From: Massilioclostridium coli
Lineage (GTDB): Bacteria; Bacillota; Clostridia; Oscillospirales; Ruminococcaceae
Length of the DNA: 64,000 nt
Reading direction: 5' to 3'
NCBI RefSeq assembly: GCF_900095865.1
Contig: NZ_FMIZ01000007.1
Coordinates: forward strand, 558,001 to 622,000
A program made the position numbers and the translations under genes. The notes below the pieces were generated by a model that was not told where the DNA came from, made no database searches, and saw only the letters and a program-made list of their open reading frames with translations. Below are positions 49,901-59,605 of this stretch, one piece after another (the stretch's first letter is position 1; every line of letters begins with the position of its first letter).

Positions 49901-51313
49901 ATGAAACGTAAGGGAAAACCAACGTTTTTCATCGTTTTAGTGCTGATTATCATCTTTGCGGTGGTAACGGCATTTGGTGTAAAAACGAGATGGGGCGACA
50001 ATACCACTACTTACATCAAAGGCTTACAGGATATCCGTTGGGGCATTGATATCCGAGGAGGGGTAGACGTTACATTTGCTCCACCAGAAGATGTAACAGA
50101 TGTAACCGAAGAACAAATGAATGCTGCTGAAGCAGTGATCAAACAGCGTTTGCTGGCACAAAATATCACTGACAGTGAAGTTTATACCGACCAAAATAAA
50201 CACAGAATCATTGTCCGTTTCCCATGGCCTGCTGACGAAGAGGATTTTGATGCCCAGGCAGCAATTGAAACATTGGGTGAAACCGCTGAATTGACCTTCC
50301 GTGAAGGGAAGGAGACCGATAGCGAAGGCGCTCCATCCGGTACAACAGCGGAAAATATTATTTTAACTGGTTCAGATGTAAAAGAAGCAAAAGCTGTTTA
50401 TGGCTCTACTTCTGGTTCCAGTTCCCAACAGCAGTATCAGGTTAGCTTGGAGTTGACCGATGAAGGTGCGGAGAAATTTTCTGATGCCACTGGCAAGTTA
50501 TACGCTTCCAATGGTACCATTTCCATCTGGATGGATGATACTATGATTTCCGCTCCAACAGTAAACGCACAAATTACAGATGGTAAAGCAGTAATTACCG
50601 GTAACTTTACGGCGGAATCCGCTTCTGAATTGGCAGATAAAATCAACGGCGGTGCGCTGCCATTTAAACTGGAAACACAGAGTTATAACTCCATTTCTCC
50701 AACCTTAGGCTTACAGGCTAGAGATATGATGGCGATTGCAGGTATTATTGCGTTTGCAGTAATTGCATTGTTTATGATTATAATGTATCGTCTGCCAGGT
50801 GCAGTAGCGTCTATCGCGCTGATTGGGCAGGTAACCTTGTCCTTGGCAGCAATTTCTGGTTTCTTTGCGCCGTTCCCAAGCTTTACCCTAACGTTACCTG
50901 GTATCGCCGGTATCATCCTGGGTGTTGGTATGGGCGTAGACGCAAACGTTCTGATTGCTACCCGTATCCGGGAAGAACTACATAATGGAAAATCCATTGA
51001 TGCTGCGATTGACACTGGTTACAAACGTGGTTTGACTGCCGTAGTAGATGGTAACTTGACCACTGTATTAATCGCGATTATCTTGATGGGTGCGTTTGGT
51101 ACACCGGATAGTATCTTCTCCAAACTATTGAGTTGGGTATTCTTTATGTTTGGATCTTCTACTGAAGGAACTATCTACTCCTTCGGATTTACTTTGCTGG
51201 TAAGCATTATCGGTAACTTTATTATGGGCGTTGGAGCTTCCAAATTGATGATAAAATCATTGTCTAAATTTAAGTGCTTCCGCAATCCTAAATTATATGG
51301 AGGTGCTAAATAA
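49901..51313 (+). CDS. secD: Protein translocase subunit SecD
   Basis: SecD and SecF form an RND-type, proton-driven accessory unit of the Sec translocon that helps pull proteins out of the channel. The 470 residues carry membrane helix 1, the P1 periplasmic head (WGIDIRGGVDVTFAPP and RLLAQNITDSEVY), then five more helices with GVGMGVDANVLIATRI, the conserved SecD motif. AAFIAI-type stretches are typical. It is shorter than E. coli SecD (615). GGAGG lies 8 bases upstream. Its stop overlaps secF by one base (TAATG). Confidence 0.95.
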   Translation: MKRKGKPTFFIVLVLIIIFAVVTAFGVKTRWGDNTTTYIKGLQDIRWGIDIRGGVDVTFAPPEDVTDVTEEQMNAAEAVIKQRLLAQNITDSEVYTDQNKHRIIVRFPWPADEEDFDAQAAIETLGETAELTFREGKETDSEGAPSGTTAENIILTGSDVKEAKAVYGSTSGSSSQQQYQVSLELTDEGAEKFSDATGKLYASNGTISIWMDDTMISAPTVNAQITDGKAVITGNFTAESASELADKINGGALPFKLETQSYNSISPTLGLQARDMMAIAGIIAFAVIALFMIIMYRLPGAVASIALIGQVTLSLAAISGFFAPFPSFTLTLPGIAGIILGVGMGVDANVLIATRIREELHNGKSIDAAIDTGYKRGLTAVVDGNLTTVLIAIILMGAFGTPDSIFSKLLSWVFFMFGSSTEGTIYSFGFTLLVSIIGNFIMGVGASKLMIKSLSKFKCFRNPKLYGGAK

Positions 51314-52416
51314 TGAAAACTCCAAATATAGATTTTGTCGGAAAACGTAAGATTTTCTTTTCCATTTCCATTGCAATCATCGCAATTACGATTATTTGTG
51401 CATTTATCCTTGGGGTAAATGTGGATATTAAATTTAAAGGCGGTACCATCCTCACCTATCCTTGCTCTGGTGAGATAGATACCAAAGCAGTAGAAAGCAC
51501 GATTGAGGAACAATTGGGAACCAATGTTTCCATCCAAACATCTACAGATTCTACTGGTAACCCAAATATGGTTGTTACATTATCCGAAAGCAAAGACCTT
51601 TCGATTGAAACAACCAATGCTTTGTCCGAAAAATTGGAAGAAACTTATCCAGATAATTTCCAATTTGAGGACGCCGCAACCGAAGTTACGGTAAGCAGCG
51701 TTAATCCTCAAACAGGGACAGAGTTCTTCTTTAAATGCCTGGTAGCAATTATATTTGCATTTATTGTGTTGGTTATCTACACTGCATTCCGTTTCCGTAA
51801 AATTGGTGGTATTTCCGCCGGTTGTATGGCAATTATTGCATTGGCGCATGACGTAATGTTTATCTTTGCGACCTTTGTATTCTTCCGCTTACCAATCAAC
51901 GATAACTTTATGGCGGTTGTATTAACGATTTTGGGTTACTCCATCAACAACACTGTTGTTATCTATGACCGTATTCGTGAAAACAGACAGATTATGGGCG
52001 AGCATGTACCAACTAGGGAACTGGTAAACAAAAGTATCAACCAGACACTGTCTCGTTCTATCAATACAACATTAACCACAGTTTTGGCATTGCTGGTAAT
52101 CCTGATTGTATCCTTGGCATTTGGTATTGATACCTTGATTAGCTTCGTATTGCCTCTGGTTATCGCAATGATTGCTGGTGCATACTCCTCTGTATGTATT
52201 TCTGGTCCATTGTGGGTTCTTTGGAAAGATCGTCCAAAAAAAGAGGTTGATCCTGAAAAAGAACAAAGAAAATTAGAAGCGCAAAAAGAAAAAGAACGTG
52301 AGCAAAGAGCAAAAGAAAAAGCCAAAAGACAGGCAGAAGCGAAGAAAATCGCTGACAAGAAAAAAGCAGAACGCTTAAAAGAAAAAGAACAGGAACAAAA
52401 AGAAGCAAATGAATAA
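51313..52416 (+). CDS. secF: Protein translocase subunit SecF
   Basis: The SecD partner, 367 residues. The core (about 1-305) has six membrane helices and the motifs VDIKFKGGTIL, SSVNPQTGTEFFFK, LTILGYSINNTVVIYDRIREN and RSINTTLTTVLALL. Beyond this, about 60 residues at the C-terminus form a highly charged Lys/Glu/Arg/Ala helix (from KKEVDPEKEQRKLE), longer than in most SecF proteins; it should lie in the cytoplasm and could contact ribosomes or SecA, but this is speculation. The gene ends at a strong bidirectional terminator. Confidence 0.95.
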   Translation: MKTPNIDFVGKRKIFFSISIAIIAITIICAFILGVNVDIKFKGGTILTYPCSGEIDTKAVESTIEEQLGTNVSIQTSTDSTGNPNMVVTLSESKDLSIETTNALSEKLEETYPDNFQFEDAATEVTVSSVNPQTGTEFFFKCLVAIIFAFIVLVIYTAFRFRKIGGISAGCMAIIALAHDVMFIFATFVFFRLPINDNFMAVVLTILGYSINNTVVIYDRIRENRQIMGEHVPTRELVNKSINQTLSRSINTTLTTVLALLVILIVSLAFGIDTLISFVLPLVIAMIAGAYSSVCISGPLWVLWKDRPKKEVDPEKEQRKLEAQKEKEREQRAKEKAKRQAEAKKIADKKKAERLKEKEQEQKEANE

Positions 52417-52455
52417 TTGTTTGTAGTCCTGTTACGAAGCAAATAAACTATTACT

Positions 52456-52490
52456 AAAATCCCCCTGTATAGATGATACAGGGGGATTTT
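52456..52490. terminator. Terminator of secDF
   Basis: A perfect 15-bp stem (aaaatccccctgtat and complement), a 5-base loop and T-runs on both strands. Confidence 0.92.
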
Positions 52491-52825
52491 AACATATTTT
52501 ATAAAAATATTCATAGTTATATCAAAAATCATCAAAAACAAATAAAAGTCCTATTAAATTGGATCCATCTATTTATGTAAGAAGTTATTGTAACTTTTAC
52601 AAAAATATTCTTGGATGAATCAGAATAATTCTTTTATAAATTGGTTTTGAAAATGATATAGTTGATATGATTTTCTAAGAATAAATGTTGGTGTAAATTG
52701 ATTGTTTACTGTAATGATTGATATCATTGCTCTAAAATTTTGCAATCTAGTTGTTGAGTTCTAGATTATTTTTTATTATAATAAAGATAACATTTTATAC
52801 AACAAAAATAGAATGGAGTTTTAAA
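52491..52825. other. AT-rich gap upstream of acyltransferase
   Basis: Very AT-rich, no gene found. It marks the left side of a low-GC stretch running to about 54.0 kb. Confidence 0.5.
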
Positions 52826-53881
52826 GTGAAAAATGGAATTGAAAAAAATAGTACCTATTATATGTACTTGGATGTTTTAAGGATAATAGCATGTTTTTTA
52901 GTAATTGTAAATCATACAGATAGCAGAGTTTTTTTACGTACTTCCCCTAGTGAAACTTGGTTTTTAGGATTAACTTATTTTTTTATTTGTAAAGCTGCTG
53001 TACCGTTATTCCTAATGATATCAGGGGTACTGTTATTGCGTAAAATAGATAGTTATAAAAATATAGGCAAAAAAATATTGCGTTTTACCATTGTACTAAT
53101 TGTTTTTTCTTTATTATATTATGTTGATGGCTGCTTAACCTCGAACAGCCCAATTTCAATTGTATCATTTTTTACTTCTATTTATCATAATCCAGCTACG
53201 AATGCCTTATGGTATATGTACTTATATTTGGCAATTCTAATTATGTTGCCTATACTACAAAAATTAGCAAATAGTATGAAAAAGAGGGATTACCAATATT
53301 ATTTCTTTTTTTCTTTTATAATATTAGGTGGAATGCCTATTATAGTCCATTATATCCCATCCGCTGCTTATTCTGATCATTTTCAACTTTTTATTTTTAG
53401 TTGTTATATTGGATTATTGCTTTTAGGCTTTTATATTCAAAATTATCTCATAATTAATTTAAAAAAATGTTTTATTGCCATTGCAATATACATTGTTGGA
53501 ATCGCAATAAGCGTAGTATTAACCTATAAAGAGTATTTATCCTCACCAAAAAATTATTTGTTTTTTGACGACAGGACATTGATTACTGTTATTGCTCCAA
53601 GTGCGTGCCTTTTTATTGTAGTAAAATACCTATTTGATAAGGTTCATTTTGGGGAAAAAGGAAAACGGATTATAAAAGAAATTGGCGGTTGTACTTTTGG
53701 AACTTATCTTTTTTCAGATTTTTTTATTCATAAATTAAAGGCAGTTGGTATAGAAGACTCTCTATTTCAGACGGTAAATCCATTTTTAGCTGCTGTAATA
53801 ATGGAAATTATTGTATTTTCTGCGGGTATGGCGATTTCATTTCTATTCCGTCGAATCCCGTTTATCAAAAAATTACTTTAA
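52826..53881 (+). CDS. Integral membrane acyltransferase (Acyltransferase_3 family)
   Basis: A 351-residue membrane protein with about 10 hydrophobic helices. The N-terminal YLDVLRIIACFLVIVNHTD carries the R-x10-H motif expected in acyltransferase_3 (Arg and His of helix 1), followed by KAAVPLFLMISGVLLL. These enzymes O-acetylate exopolysaccharide, wall polymer or glycolipid. GTG 52826 is chosen since TGGAG lies 7-8 bases upstream; the ATG at 52751 has no ribosome site. Its codons are much more AT-rich than the neighbours, which suggests recent acquisition. It converges with the gene at 54015 and no clear terminator is seen between them. Confidence 0.85.
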   Translation: MKNGIEKNSTYYMYLDVLRIIACFLVIVNHTDSRVFLRTSPSETWFLGLTYFFICKAAVPLFLMISGVLLLRKIDSYKNIGKKILRFTIVLIVFSLLYYVDGCLTSNSPISIVSFFTSIYHNPATNALWYMYLYLAILIMLPILQKLANSMKKRDYQYYFFFSFIILGGMPIIVHYIPSAAYSDHFQLFIFSCYIGLLLLGFYIQNYLIINLKKCFIAIAIYIVGIAISVVLTYKEYLSSPKNYLFFDDRTLITVIAPSACLFIVVKYLFDKVHFGEKGKRIIKEIGGCTFGTYLFSDFFIHKLKAVGIEDSLFQTVNPFLAAVIMEIIVFSAGMAISFLFRRIPFIKKLL

Positions 53882-54014
53882 TAAAAAAGTATTGGCTTCG
53901 TTTTAGTAGACAATCAATACCTATTTATATATAGTAAAAATTTTGTAGTTTATTAGAATTTTGTTTATTCTGGAAGAAGCGATAAACCAATATTTTAATG
54001 AAGGGATTTAAATA

Positions 54015-54599
54015 CTATTTTTTGTACTTTTCCCGGTCCTCTGGCGTGATTTCGCGGATGACACGGCAAGGGTTCCCCACAGCAATGACGTTGGCTGGGA
54101 TATCCTTTGTCACGACACTGCCTGCACCAATAACAGCCCCGTCTCCAATGGTGACACCTGGTAATACAGTGACGTTGCCGCCAATCCATACATTGTTCCC
54201 CACCGTAATCGGATAGGCGTATTCCAAACCTTGGTTGCGCTGTTCGATATCTAAGGGATGCCCCGCTGTATAAAAGCCACAGTTGGGGGCGATAAATACG
54301 TTATCCCCAAAGGTCACCTTTGCACCATCTAAAATAATACAATTGTAGTTGGCATAAAAGTTTTTTCCAATTGAAACGTTATAACCATAATCGCATCGAA
54401 ATGGCTGTTCAATCCAGAAATCCCCTTCGGTTTTCGCTAAAATTTTCCGGATCAGTTCTTTCCGTTGCTCCACTTTGGATGGTGGGAGTTGGTTGTGTTC
54501 ATAACACAATTCCTGGCATTTTGCCCGTTCCTTCAGTAGCGCTGCGTCATAATTGGCGTCATATAGCAAACCTTTCTGCGCCTTTTCTTTCTCTGTCAT
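54015..54599 (-). CDS. Hexapeptide-repeat O-acetyltransferase (maltose/galactoside type)
   Basis: A 194-residue LbH acetyltransferase of the Maa/LacA type that moves acetyl from acetyl-CoA to a sugar hydroxyl. The N-terminal Mac domain (KAQKGLLYDANYDAALLKER) is followed by a left-handed beta helix with many hexapeptides; the catalytic His is in FYTAGHPLD and the CoA loop in GNNVWIGGNVTVLPGVTIG. The end VVTKDIPANVIAVGNPCRV is standard. ATG at 54599-54597 has AAGGAGG 5 bases upstream; a longer in-frame start at 54665 is not needed. Role is probably sugar detoxification, though the true substrate is unknown. Confidence 0.92.
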   Translation of the reverse strand: MTEKEKAQKGLLYDANYDAALLKERAKCQELCYEHNQLPPSKVEQRKELIRKILAKTEGDFWIEQPFRCDYGYNVSIGKNFYANYNCIILDGAKVTFGDNVFIAPNCGFYTAGHPLDIEQRNQGLEYAYPITVGNNVWIGGNVTVLPGVTIGDGAVIGAGSVVTKDIPANVIAVGNPCRVIREITPEDREKYKK

Positions 54600-54734
54600 A
54601 AAAACCTCCTTGTTCTTCATAACGATATTTGGGTGTATCATACCACGAATTTGACCTATCGTCAAATTCAGGATTGAATTTTATCGAAAATAGGAATATA
54701 ATGGAACTAAACCATCATAGGAAAGGGATTTGCC

Positions 54735-57700
54735 ATGTATATTGCTGATTTACATATTCACTCAAAATATTCCCGGGCAACCAGCAAGGACTGTGTTCCG
54801 GAACACCTGGATTTTTGGGCAAAGCGGAAAGGAATACAATTGATTGGAACGGGGGATTTTACCCATCCAGCTTGGCGAGAAGAACTAAAAGAGAAACTAA
54901 TTCCAGCAGAGCAGGGGCTTTACCAGTTAAAGCCAGAATATCAGATTGAGGACCGGATTGCCGGAGAACAGCAAAATACCCGGTTTGTGCTTTCGGGGGA
55001 AATCAGTTCGATTTATAAAAAGAATGGAAAAGTCCGCAAGGTACACAATGTGATTTTACTGCCTAGCCTGGAGGCGGCTGAGGAGCTTTCCAAAAAGCTG
55101 GAGGCAATTGGGAACATCCACTCGGACGGACGCCCAATTTTAGGGTTGGATAGCCATGATTTATTAGAAATTACCTTAGAGAGCTGTCCAGATGCGATTT
55201 TTATCCCAGCCCATATTTGGACGCCACATTTTTCGTTGTTTGGGGCTTTTTCCGGGTTTGATACCATTGAGGAATGTTTTGAGGACTTAACCCCATATAT
55301 CCACGCACTGGAAACTGGACTGTCCTCCGATCCGCCAATGAACTGGATGGTTTCCGCTCTGGACCGGTTTACCCTGGTGTCCAATTCGGACGCCCATTCC
55401 CCACAAAAACTGGGGCGGGAAGCAAATTTGTTGGAAACAGAACTCTCCTACCAAGGTCTGTACCATGCCATCCAGGAAGGGAAGCAGGGAGGATTTGCTG
55501 GTACGATTGAATTTTTCCCAGAAGAGGGGAAATATCATTACGATGGCCACCGCAACTGCAACCTTTGTTTAAAACCATCCGAAACCGCCAAATTTGGCGG
55601 AAAATGCCCGATTTGCGGCAAAAAAATCACCATTGGCGTGCAGCACCGTGTAGAGCAGTTGGCAGACCGGGAGGAAGGGTTCCAGCTGCCGGGAGCGGCC
55701 TATTTTGAAAGCCTGGTTCCATTGCCAGAAGTGATTGCGGCTTCGATTGGGGTTTCCAGCATCAGTGTGAAAGTAAAAAAACAGTATGAAACTATGCTGC
55801 GGGAAATTGGGCCGGAATTTTATATCTTGCGGGAGGCTCCACTGGAGCAGATTGGGCAAGTCGCAGGAGTTTGTGTCCAGGAAGGAATCAAGCGGCTGCG
55901 TCAAGGCAAGGTCACACGGGTTCCTGGCTACGATGGGGAATATGGAACCATCCAGCTGCTAACCAAGGAGGAAATCGACGGATTCCAAGGGCAAATTAAC
56001 CTGCTTTCCACCTGTGGGCAGAATTTTACTGTAAAGAAAGAGGAGAAGCCGGCTTTTTCTGCTCCACAGCCTACAGAGGAAGTAGAGCAAACCGAAAAAA
56101 ATCAGGAAGTATCCCAGGATATTTTAAGTGGATTAAATCCGCAGCAGCTCAAAGCTGTTACTACCAAGGCACGTTCGGTAGCGGTCATTGCAGGGCCAGG
56201 GACGGGAAAGACCAAAACTTTGATTTCCCGTATCGCCTATTTGGTAGAACGCTGTAATGTTAAGCCTGCTGAAATCACGGCAGTTACCTTTACCAACAAG
56301 GCAGCGGAGGAGATGCGCCAACGTTTGGAACAGCAGTTTGGCAGCAAGCGCACCGTGCGTTCCATGACCATTGGAACCTTCCATTCCATTTGTATGGAAC
56401 TGCTGGAGGAATTGGAAGGAAACCCAGTCCACCTGCTGGATGAATCTGAAGCCATGCAGATGGCGGGAGATTTGCTTCGCCAGCAGGAAATCAAATATTC
56501 CCCCCGCAAGTTTTTGCAGGAGCTTTCCAAATACAAAAACGGCATTGCAGTGGAGGATTTGGAACAGTTAGAACCGGTTTTCCAGCAATACCAAGCCCAA
56601 TTGCAGCAACAGGGTAGGCTGGACTTTGATGACTTACTGCTGCGTATGATAGAACTCTCTGGGAAGCTTACCCCAGCAAAGAAAAAACGGTTCCATTATT
56701 TGATGGTAGACGAATATCAGGATATCAACCAGGTACAACGGGAACTGATTGGGCTGTGGAGCCAGCACAGTAAGGGATTTATGGCGATAGGGGACCCTGA
56801 CCAGTCGATTTATGGGTTCCGTGGCTCGGACGCCCACTGTTTTGAACAGTTGAAGGAAACCAACCCAGACACTGAATTCATCCGGTTAACCCAAAATTAC
56901 CGTTCCACACCGGAGATTATCCGGGCTGCCCAAGCCGCTATTGCCCCAAACCCTTCCTTTGATGAACGGATATTGGAAGCAAATAAGGAATCCGGTGAAC
57001 CAGTTTCCCTCCTCTATGCGGAAACCGAGCTTTCGGAGGGGATTTATATTGCCAAGGAAATCAACCGCCTAGTAGGTGGGATTGATATGCTGGATACTGA
57101 AATGTTGGGGCACCCCACCGACCATACCCGCACTTGGGAGTTTTCCGATATCGCTGTGTTGTACCGTACCCATCATCAGGCGCGGATTTTGGAAAAATGC
57201 TTCCAAAAAGAAGGGATTCCCTACATCGTCAAAGGGCGGGATGATTTCCTGATGGAAGAGTCCGTGCGGGGTACTATTCAGTTTTTCCGCTTTTTATGGG
57301 ATGAATCCGACCACGCCGCCCTGTCCACCAGTTTAAAATTAATCTGGAATTGTCCAGAAGATATCATCCAGTATGTGGTTTCCCAACTGGAAAAACAGAA
57401 TCTACTTGAGCTGGAGGAAGATTTCGCTAAAATTGGACATCTACAGCAGTGGCTTCAAGCGGTCAAGGCGTACCAGCCACTCATAAAGAAACAAAAGCCG
57501 TGGAAACTGTTGCAGGATTGGTGTGTATTCCTCCACTGGCAGGACTCCAAACCCCTGAAAAAATTGGAACAGATGGCAGTTTTTTACCCTGATATGCCTG
57601 CTTTGTTACAGGCGCTTTTACTGGGGGAAGAAGGGGATTTGGCGAGAAATTGCAGCCAGTATGATGCAGGGGCAGTAACTTTGATGACCCTGCACGGTTC

Positions 57701-57974
57701 CAAAGGGTTGGAGTTCCCCATTGTCTTTTTAGCCGGATTGCAGCAAGGCTGCTTGCCATTGGAATCCGAAGCCCATCCAGCAGATTTGGAGGAAGAACGC
57801 CGGTTGTTTTACGTGGGGATGACCCGGGCAAAAGATAAACTGGTGATGACGGCGCCAAAAGAATATTCCCAATTCACCGAAGGATTTCCAGAAGGTGTAC
57901 TGGAAACAGGGCAGGCACACCAGAAAAAAGCGGTGCAAGCTGGAAAACAATTGAATCTGTTGGATTTTATTTAA
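54735..57974 (+). CDS. Endonuclease Q-like PHP nuclease fused to UvrD/PcrA helicase
   Basis: One 1079-residue reading frame joins two repair modules. Residues 1 to about 410 match the EndoQ/TIGR00375 PHP family: DLHIHSKYSRATS (His7, His9), GTGDFTHP, SGEISSIY, VSNSDAHSP, and a four-cysteine zinc site (CNLCLKPSETAKFGG, CPICGKKI). EndoQ enzymes cut 5' of deaminated or missing bases. From about 465 a UvrD-type helicase follows: Walker A AGPGTGKTKT near 486, VTFTNKAAEEMR, DEYQDINQVQ near 657, GDPDQSIYGFRG, LTQNYRST, TLHGSKGLEFPIVFLAG near 980, FYVGMTRAK. All helicase motifs are intact. ATG follows AAAGGGA. Divergent from the acetyltransferase gene. Confidence 0.9.
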   Translation: MYIADLHIHSKYSRATSKDCVPEHLDFWAKRKGIQLIGTGDFTHPAWREELKEKLIPAEQGLYQLKPEYQIEDRIAGEQQNTRFVLSGEISSIYKKNGKVRKVHNVILLPSLEAAEELSKKLEAIGNIHSDGRPILGLDSHDLLEITLESCPDAIFIPAHIWTPHFSLFGAFSGFDTIEECFEDLTPYIHALETGLSSDPPMNWMVSALDRFTLVSNSDAHSPQKLGREANLLETELSYQGLYHAIQEGKQGGFAGTIEFFPEEGKYHYDGHRNCNLCLKPSETAKFGGKCPICGKKITIGVQHRVEQLADREEGFQLPGAAYFESLVPLPEVIAASIGVSSISVKVKKQYETMLREIGPEFYILREAPLEQIGQVAGVCVQEGIKRLRQGKVTRVPGYDGEYGTIQLLTKEEIDGFQGQINLLSTCGQNFTVKKEEKPAFSAPQPTEEVEQTEKNQEVSQDILSGLNPQQLKAVTTKARSVAVIAGPGTGKTKTLISRIAYLVERCNVKPAEITAVTFTNKAAEEMRQRLEQQFGSKRTVRSMTIGTFHSICMELLEELEGNPVHLLDESEAMQMAGDLLRQQEIKYSPRKFLQELSKYKNGIAVEDLEQLEPVFQQYQAQLQQQGRLDFDDLLLRMIELSGKLTPAKKKRFHYLMVDEYQDINQVQRELIGLWSQHSKGFMAIGDPDQSIYGFRGSDAHCFEQLKETNPDTEFIRLTQNYRSTPEIIRAAQAAIAPNPSFDERILEANKESGEPVSLLYAETELSEGIYIAKEINRLVGGIDMLDTEMLGHPTDHTRTWEFSDIAVLYRTHHQARILEKCFQKEGIPYIVKGRDDFLMEESVRGTIQFFRFLWDESDHAALSTSLKLIWNCPEDIIQYVVSQLEKQNLLELEEDFAKIGHLQQWLQAVKAYQPLIKKQKPWKLLQDWCVFLHWQDSKPLKKLEQMAVFYPDMPALLQALLLGEEGDLARNCSQYDAGAVTLMTLHGSKGLEFPIVFLAGLQQGCLPLESEAHPADLEEERRLFYVGMTRAKDKLVMTAPKEYSQFTEGFPEGVLETGQAHQKKAVQAGKQLNLLDFI

Positions 57975-58331
57975 CTACAAATTCTTCCTTTTATCCTTTG
58001 ATATCCACAAAGAACAACTACTTTGTGGCAACACAGTTTGATACTCCCCAGTAGATTCCTTTCTATATCAATACAGAAAACATCCCCGCCTGGATTGAGG
58101 TGGGGATGTTTTTGCGTGTTCATAAATATATAGGAGAAAAGCTTGCCTATTCTATCAAATAGCAGTAAATCTACACTTTTCTTATCAAACAAAAAAGAAG
58201 ATTTCCGGTACGATGGATTTTATCAGATTGCCATAGAAACAGGCTGTTGCATTTGTATTGTGAATTTACTTAAAAACCGAAACACAACAAGGTTATTCTG
58301 TAGCACAGCTTATGGTTGAGAAAGCTATGGT
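57975..58331. other. Gap between helicase fusion and AraC gene
   Basis: Only the terminator at 58078-58114 is identified. No gene was found. Confidence 0.5.
58078..58114 (+). terminator. Terminator of helicase fusion gene
   Basis: aaacatccccgcct and aggtggggatgttt pair over 14 positions (one G-U) with a 6-base loop and T-run. Confidence 0.85.
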
Positions 58332-58360
58332 TTGACAACCTGGTTGGATTATACTATGAT
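58332..58360 (+). promoter_or_regulatory. Promoter for AraC gene
   Basis: An exact TTGACA, a 17-base spacer and TATGAT, 32 bases before the ATG. Confidence 0.75.
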
Positions 58361-58392
58361 AAAAAGGAAGAAACAAATGGAGGGAGACAACG

Positions 58393-59496
58393 ATGGTACC
58401 ATTTTACCGGCCATTTCAGTCAATGTGCAAAAAAGAGGAACTATTAAAAAAACGCTGGCTGTATGAAAAGGAACCAACCGAACAAAGAAAACAGGAGCTG
58501 GAAGCACTCTCCAAGAATTATGGATACGATTTTTTGGATATCCGTGTTCCATTTGAGGGGCATACCATGGACGACCACTTTTTTACCCCAGAGAGCCGGT
58601 ATTTTTATGGGCACCGCCATGTGGTAATTTCCCGCCATCCTTGTTATAATCCATTGAATTTCCATGGCCATGAGTTTTTTGAGCTGATTTATGTCTGGCG
58701 TGGGGACTGTGACCACTACATCAACCAGGAAAAAATTAAACTGCAACAGGGAGATTTTTGTATCTTGCCTCCCCACTTAATCCATGCAGTATATACCGAA
58801 AATGAACAAAGCGTCATTATCAATATTCTCATCCGGAAACCTACCTTTTACTATACTTTCACCAACCTGCTCTCCGAGTTTGATGAACTCTCCTCGTTTT
58901 TCCGGTTCGCCCTGCTGGAGGAAAAAAATGATTCCTATCTGATGTTCCGCTGTGGGGAAGATGCTGTTTTACAGCACATGGTACAGCAGATGTATGAAGA
59001 ATATTTTCAGGATGAGGCTTATGCCGCCCCCATTTTGGACCATTATATCATGATCTTTTTTGGACTGTTGCTCCGCCGCCACCATCAGGATATCTTATTT
59101 TTTGAAAATGCTCGTATGGAAAAAGAAGTACCTGTTTCCGAGATTCTCTCTTTTATTTCGGAACATTTACAGGATATCAGCTTGGACATGCTGGCGGAAC
59201 ACCTTCATTACAACAAGAATTATTTAAGCACTTTCATCCAAAAAACCATGGGGCAGAAGTTCCAGGATATTGTAAAGGAACAGCGGTTTTTATTCGCCGC
59301 TAAAATGATTGTGCAGGGGGATTTACCTTTAAAAGAAATCAAGGATTTAATCGGTTACCACAATTTTAGCCATTTTTATGAGAATTTTAAGGAACTATTT
59401 GGCATGACGCCGGCGGAATATCGGAAAGTCCACCATCCTGAGACGGGCAGCATTAATTTGCCAGTGGGAACTGAATTTTGGGGACTACGGGAGTGA
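58393..59496 (+). CDS. AraC-family transcriptional regulator (cupin + HTH)
   Basis: 367 residues. The N-terminal 80 residues are peculiar to this set of paralogues (MCKKEELLKKRWLYEK). A cupin sensor lies at about 80-180 with NFHGHEFFELIYVWRGDCDH and GDFCILPPHLIHAVY. The AraC DNA-binding part at about 255-352 has LDMLAEHLHYNKNYLSTFIQ, IKDLIGYHNFSHFYENFK and MTPAEYRK. It lies 151 bases upstream of the GH106-like gene at 59648 in the same direction and is its likely activator. GGAGGGAGA precedes ATG. The gene starting at 63420 is a close copy (visible N-terminal two-thirds). Confidence 0.9.
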   Translation: MVPFYRPFQSMCKKEELLKKRWLYEKEPTEQRKQELEALSKNYGYDFLDIRVPFEGHTMDDHFFTPESRYFYGHRHVVISRHPCYNPLNFHGHEFFELIYVWRGDCDHYINQEKIKLQQGDFCILPPHLIHAVYTENEQSVIINILIRKPTFYYTFTNLLSEFDELSSFFRFALLEEKNDSYLMFRCGEDAVLQHMVQQMYEEYFQDEAYAAPILDHYIMIFFGLLLRRHHQDILFFENARMEKEVPVSEILSFISEHLQDISLDMLAEHLHYNKNYLSTFIQKTMGQKFQDIVKEQRFLFAAKMIVQGDLPLKEIKDLIGYHNFSHFYENFKELFGMTPAEYRKVHHPETGSINLPVGTEFWGLRE

Positions 59497-59561
59497 AAAC
59501 AATCCTATAGGGGACAATGGTTGGATTGATTACCCCAATTTCATATCAATTCATCTACTTA

Positions 59562-59590
59562 TTGCACTTATTTTTTGTTTTTAGTAAAAT
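59562..59590 (+). promoter_or_regulatory. Promoter for second GH106-like gene
   Basis: TTGCAC, a 17-base spacer and TAAAAT, 57 bases before the ATG. Confidence 0.65.
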
Positions 59591-59605
59591 GATTTTTGTC
59601 AAATA

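Noticed and set aside
53882-54014. Terminator between the convergent acyltransferase genes
   Set aside because: Only a 6-bp gtattg/caatac stem with a long loop is seen, which is not convincing.
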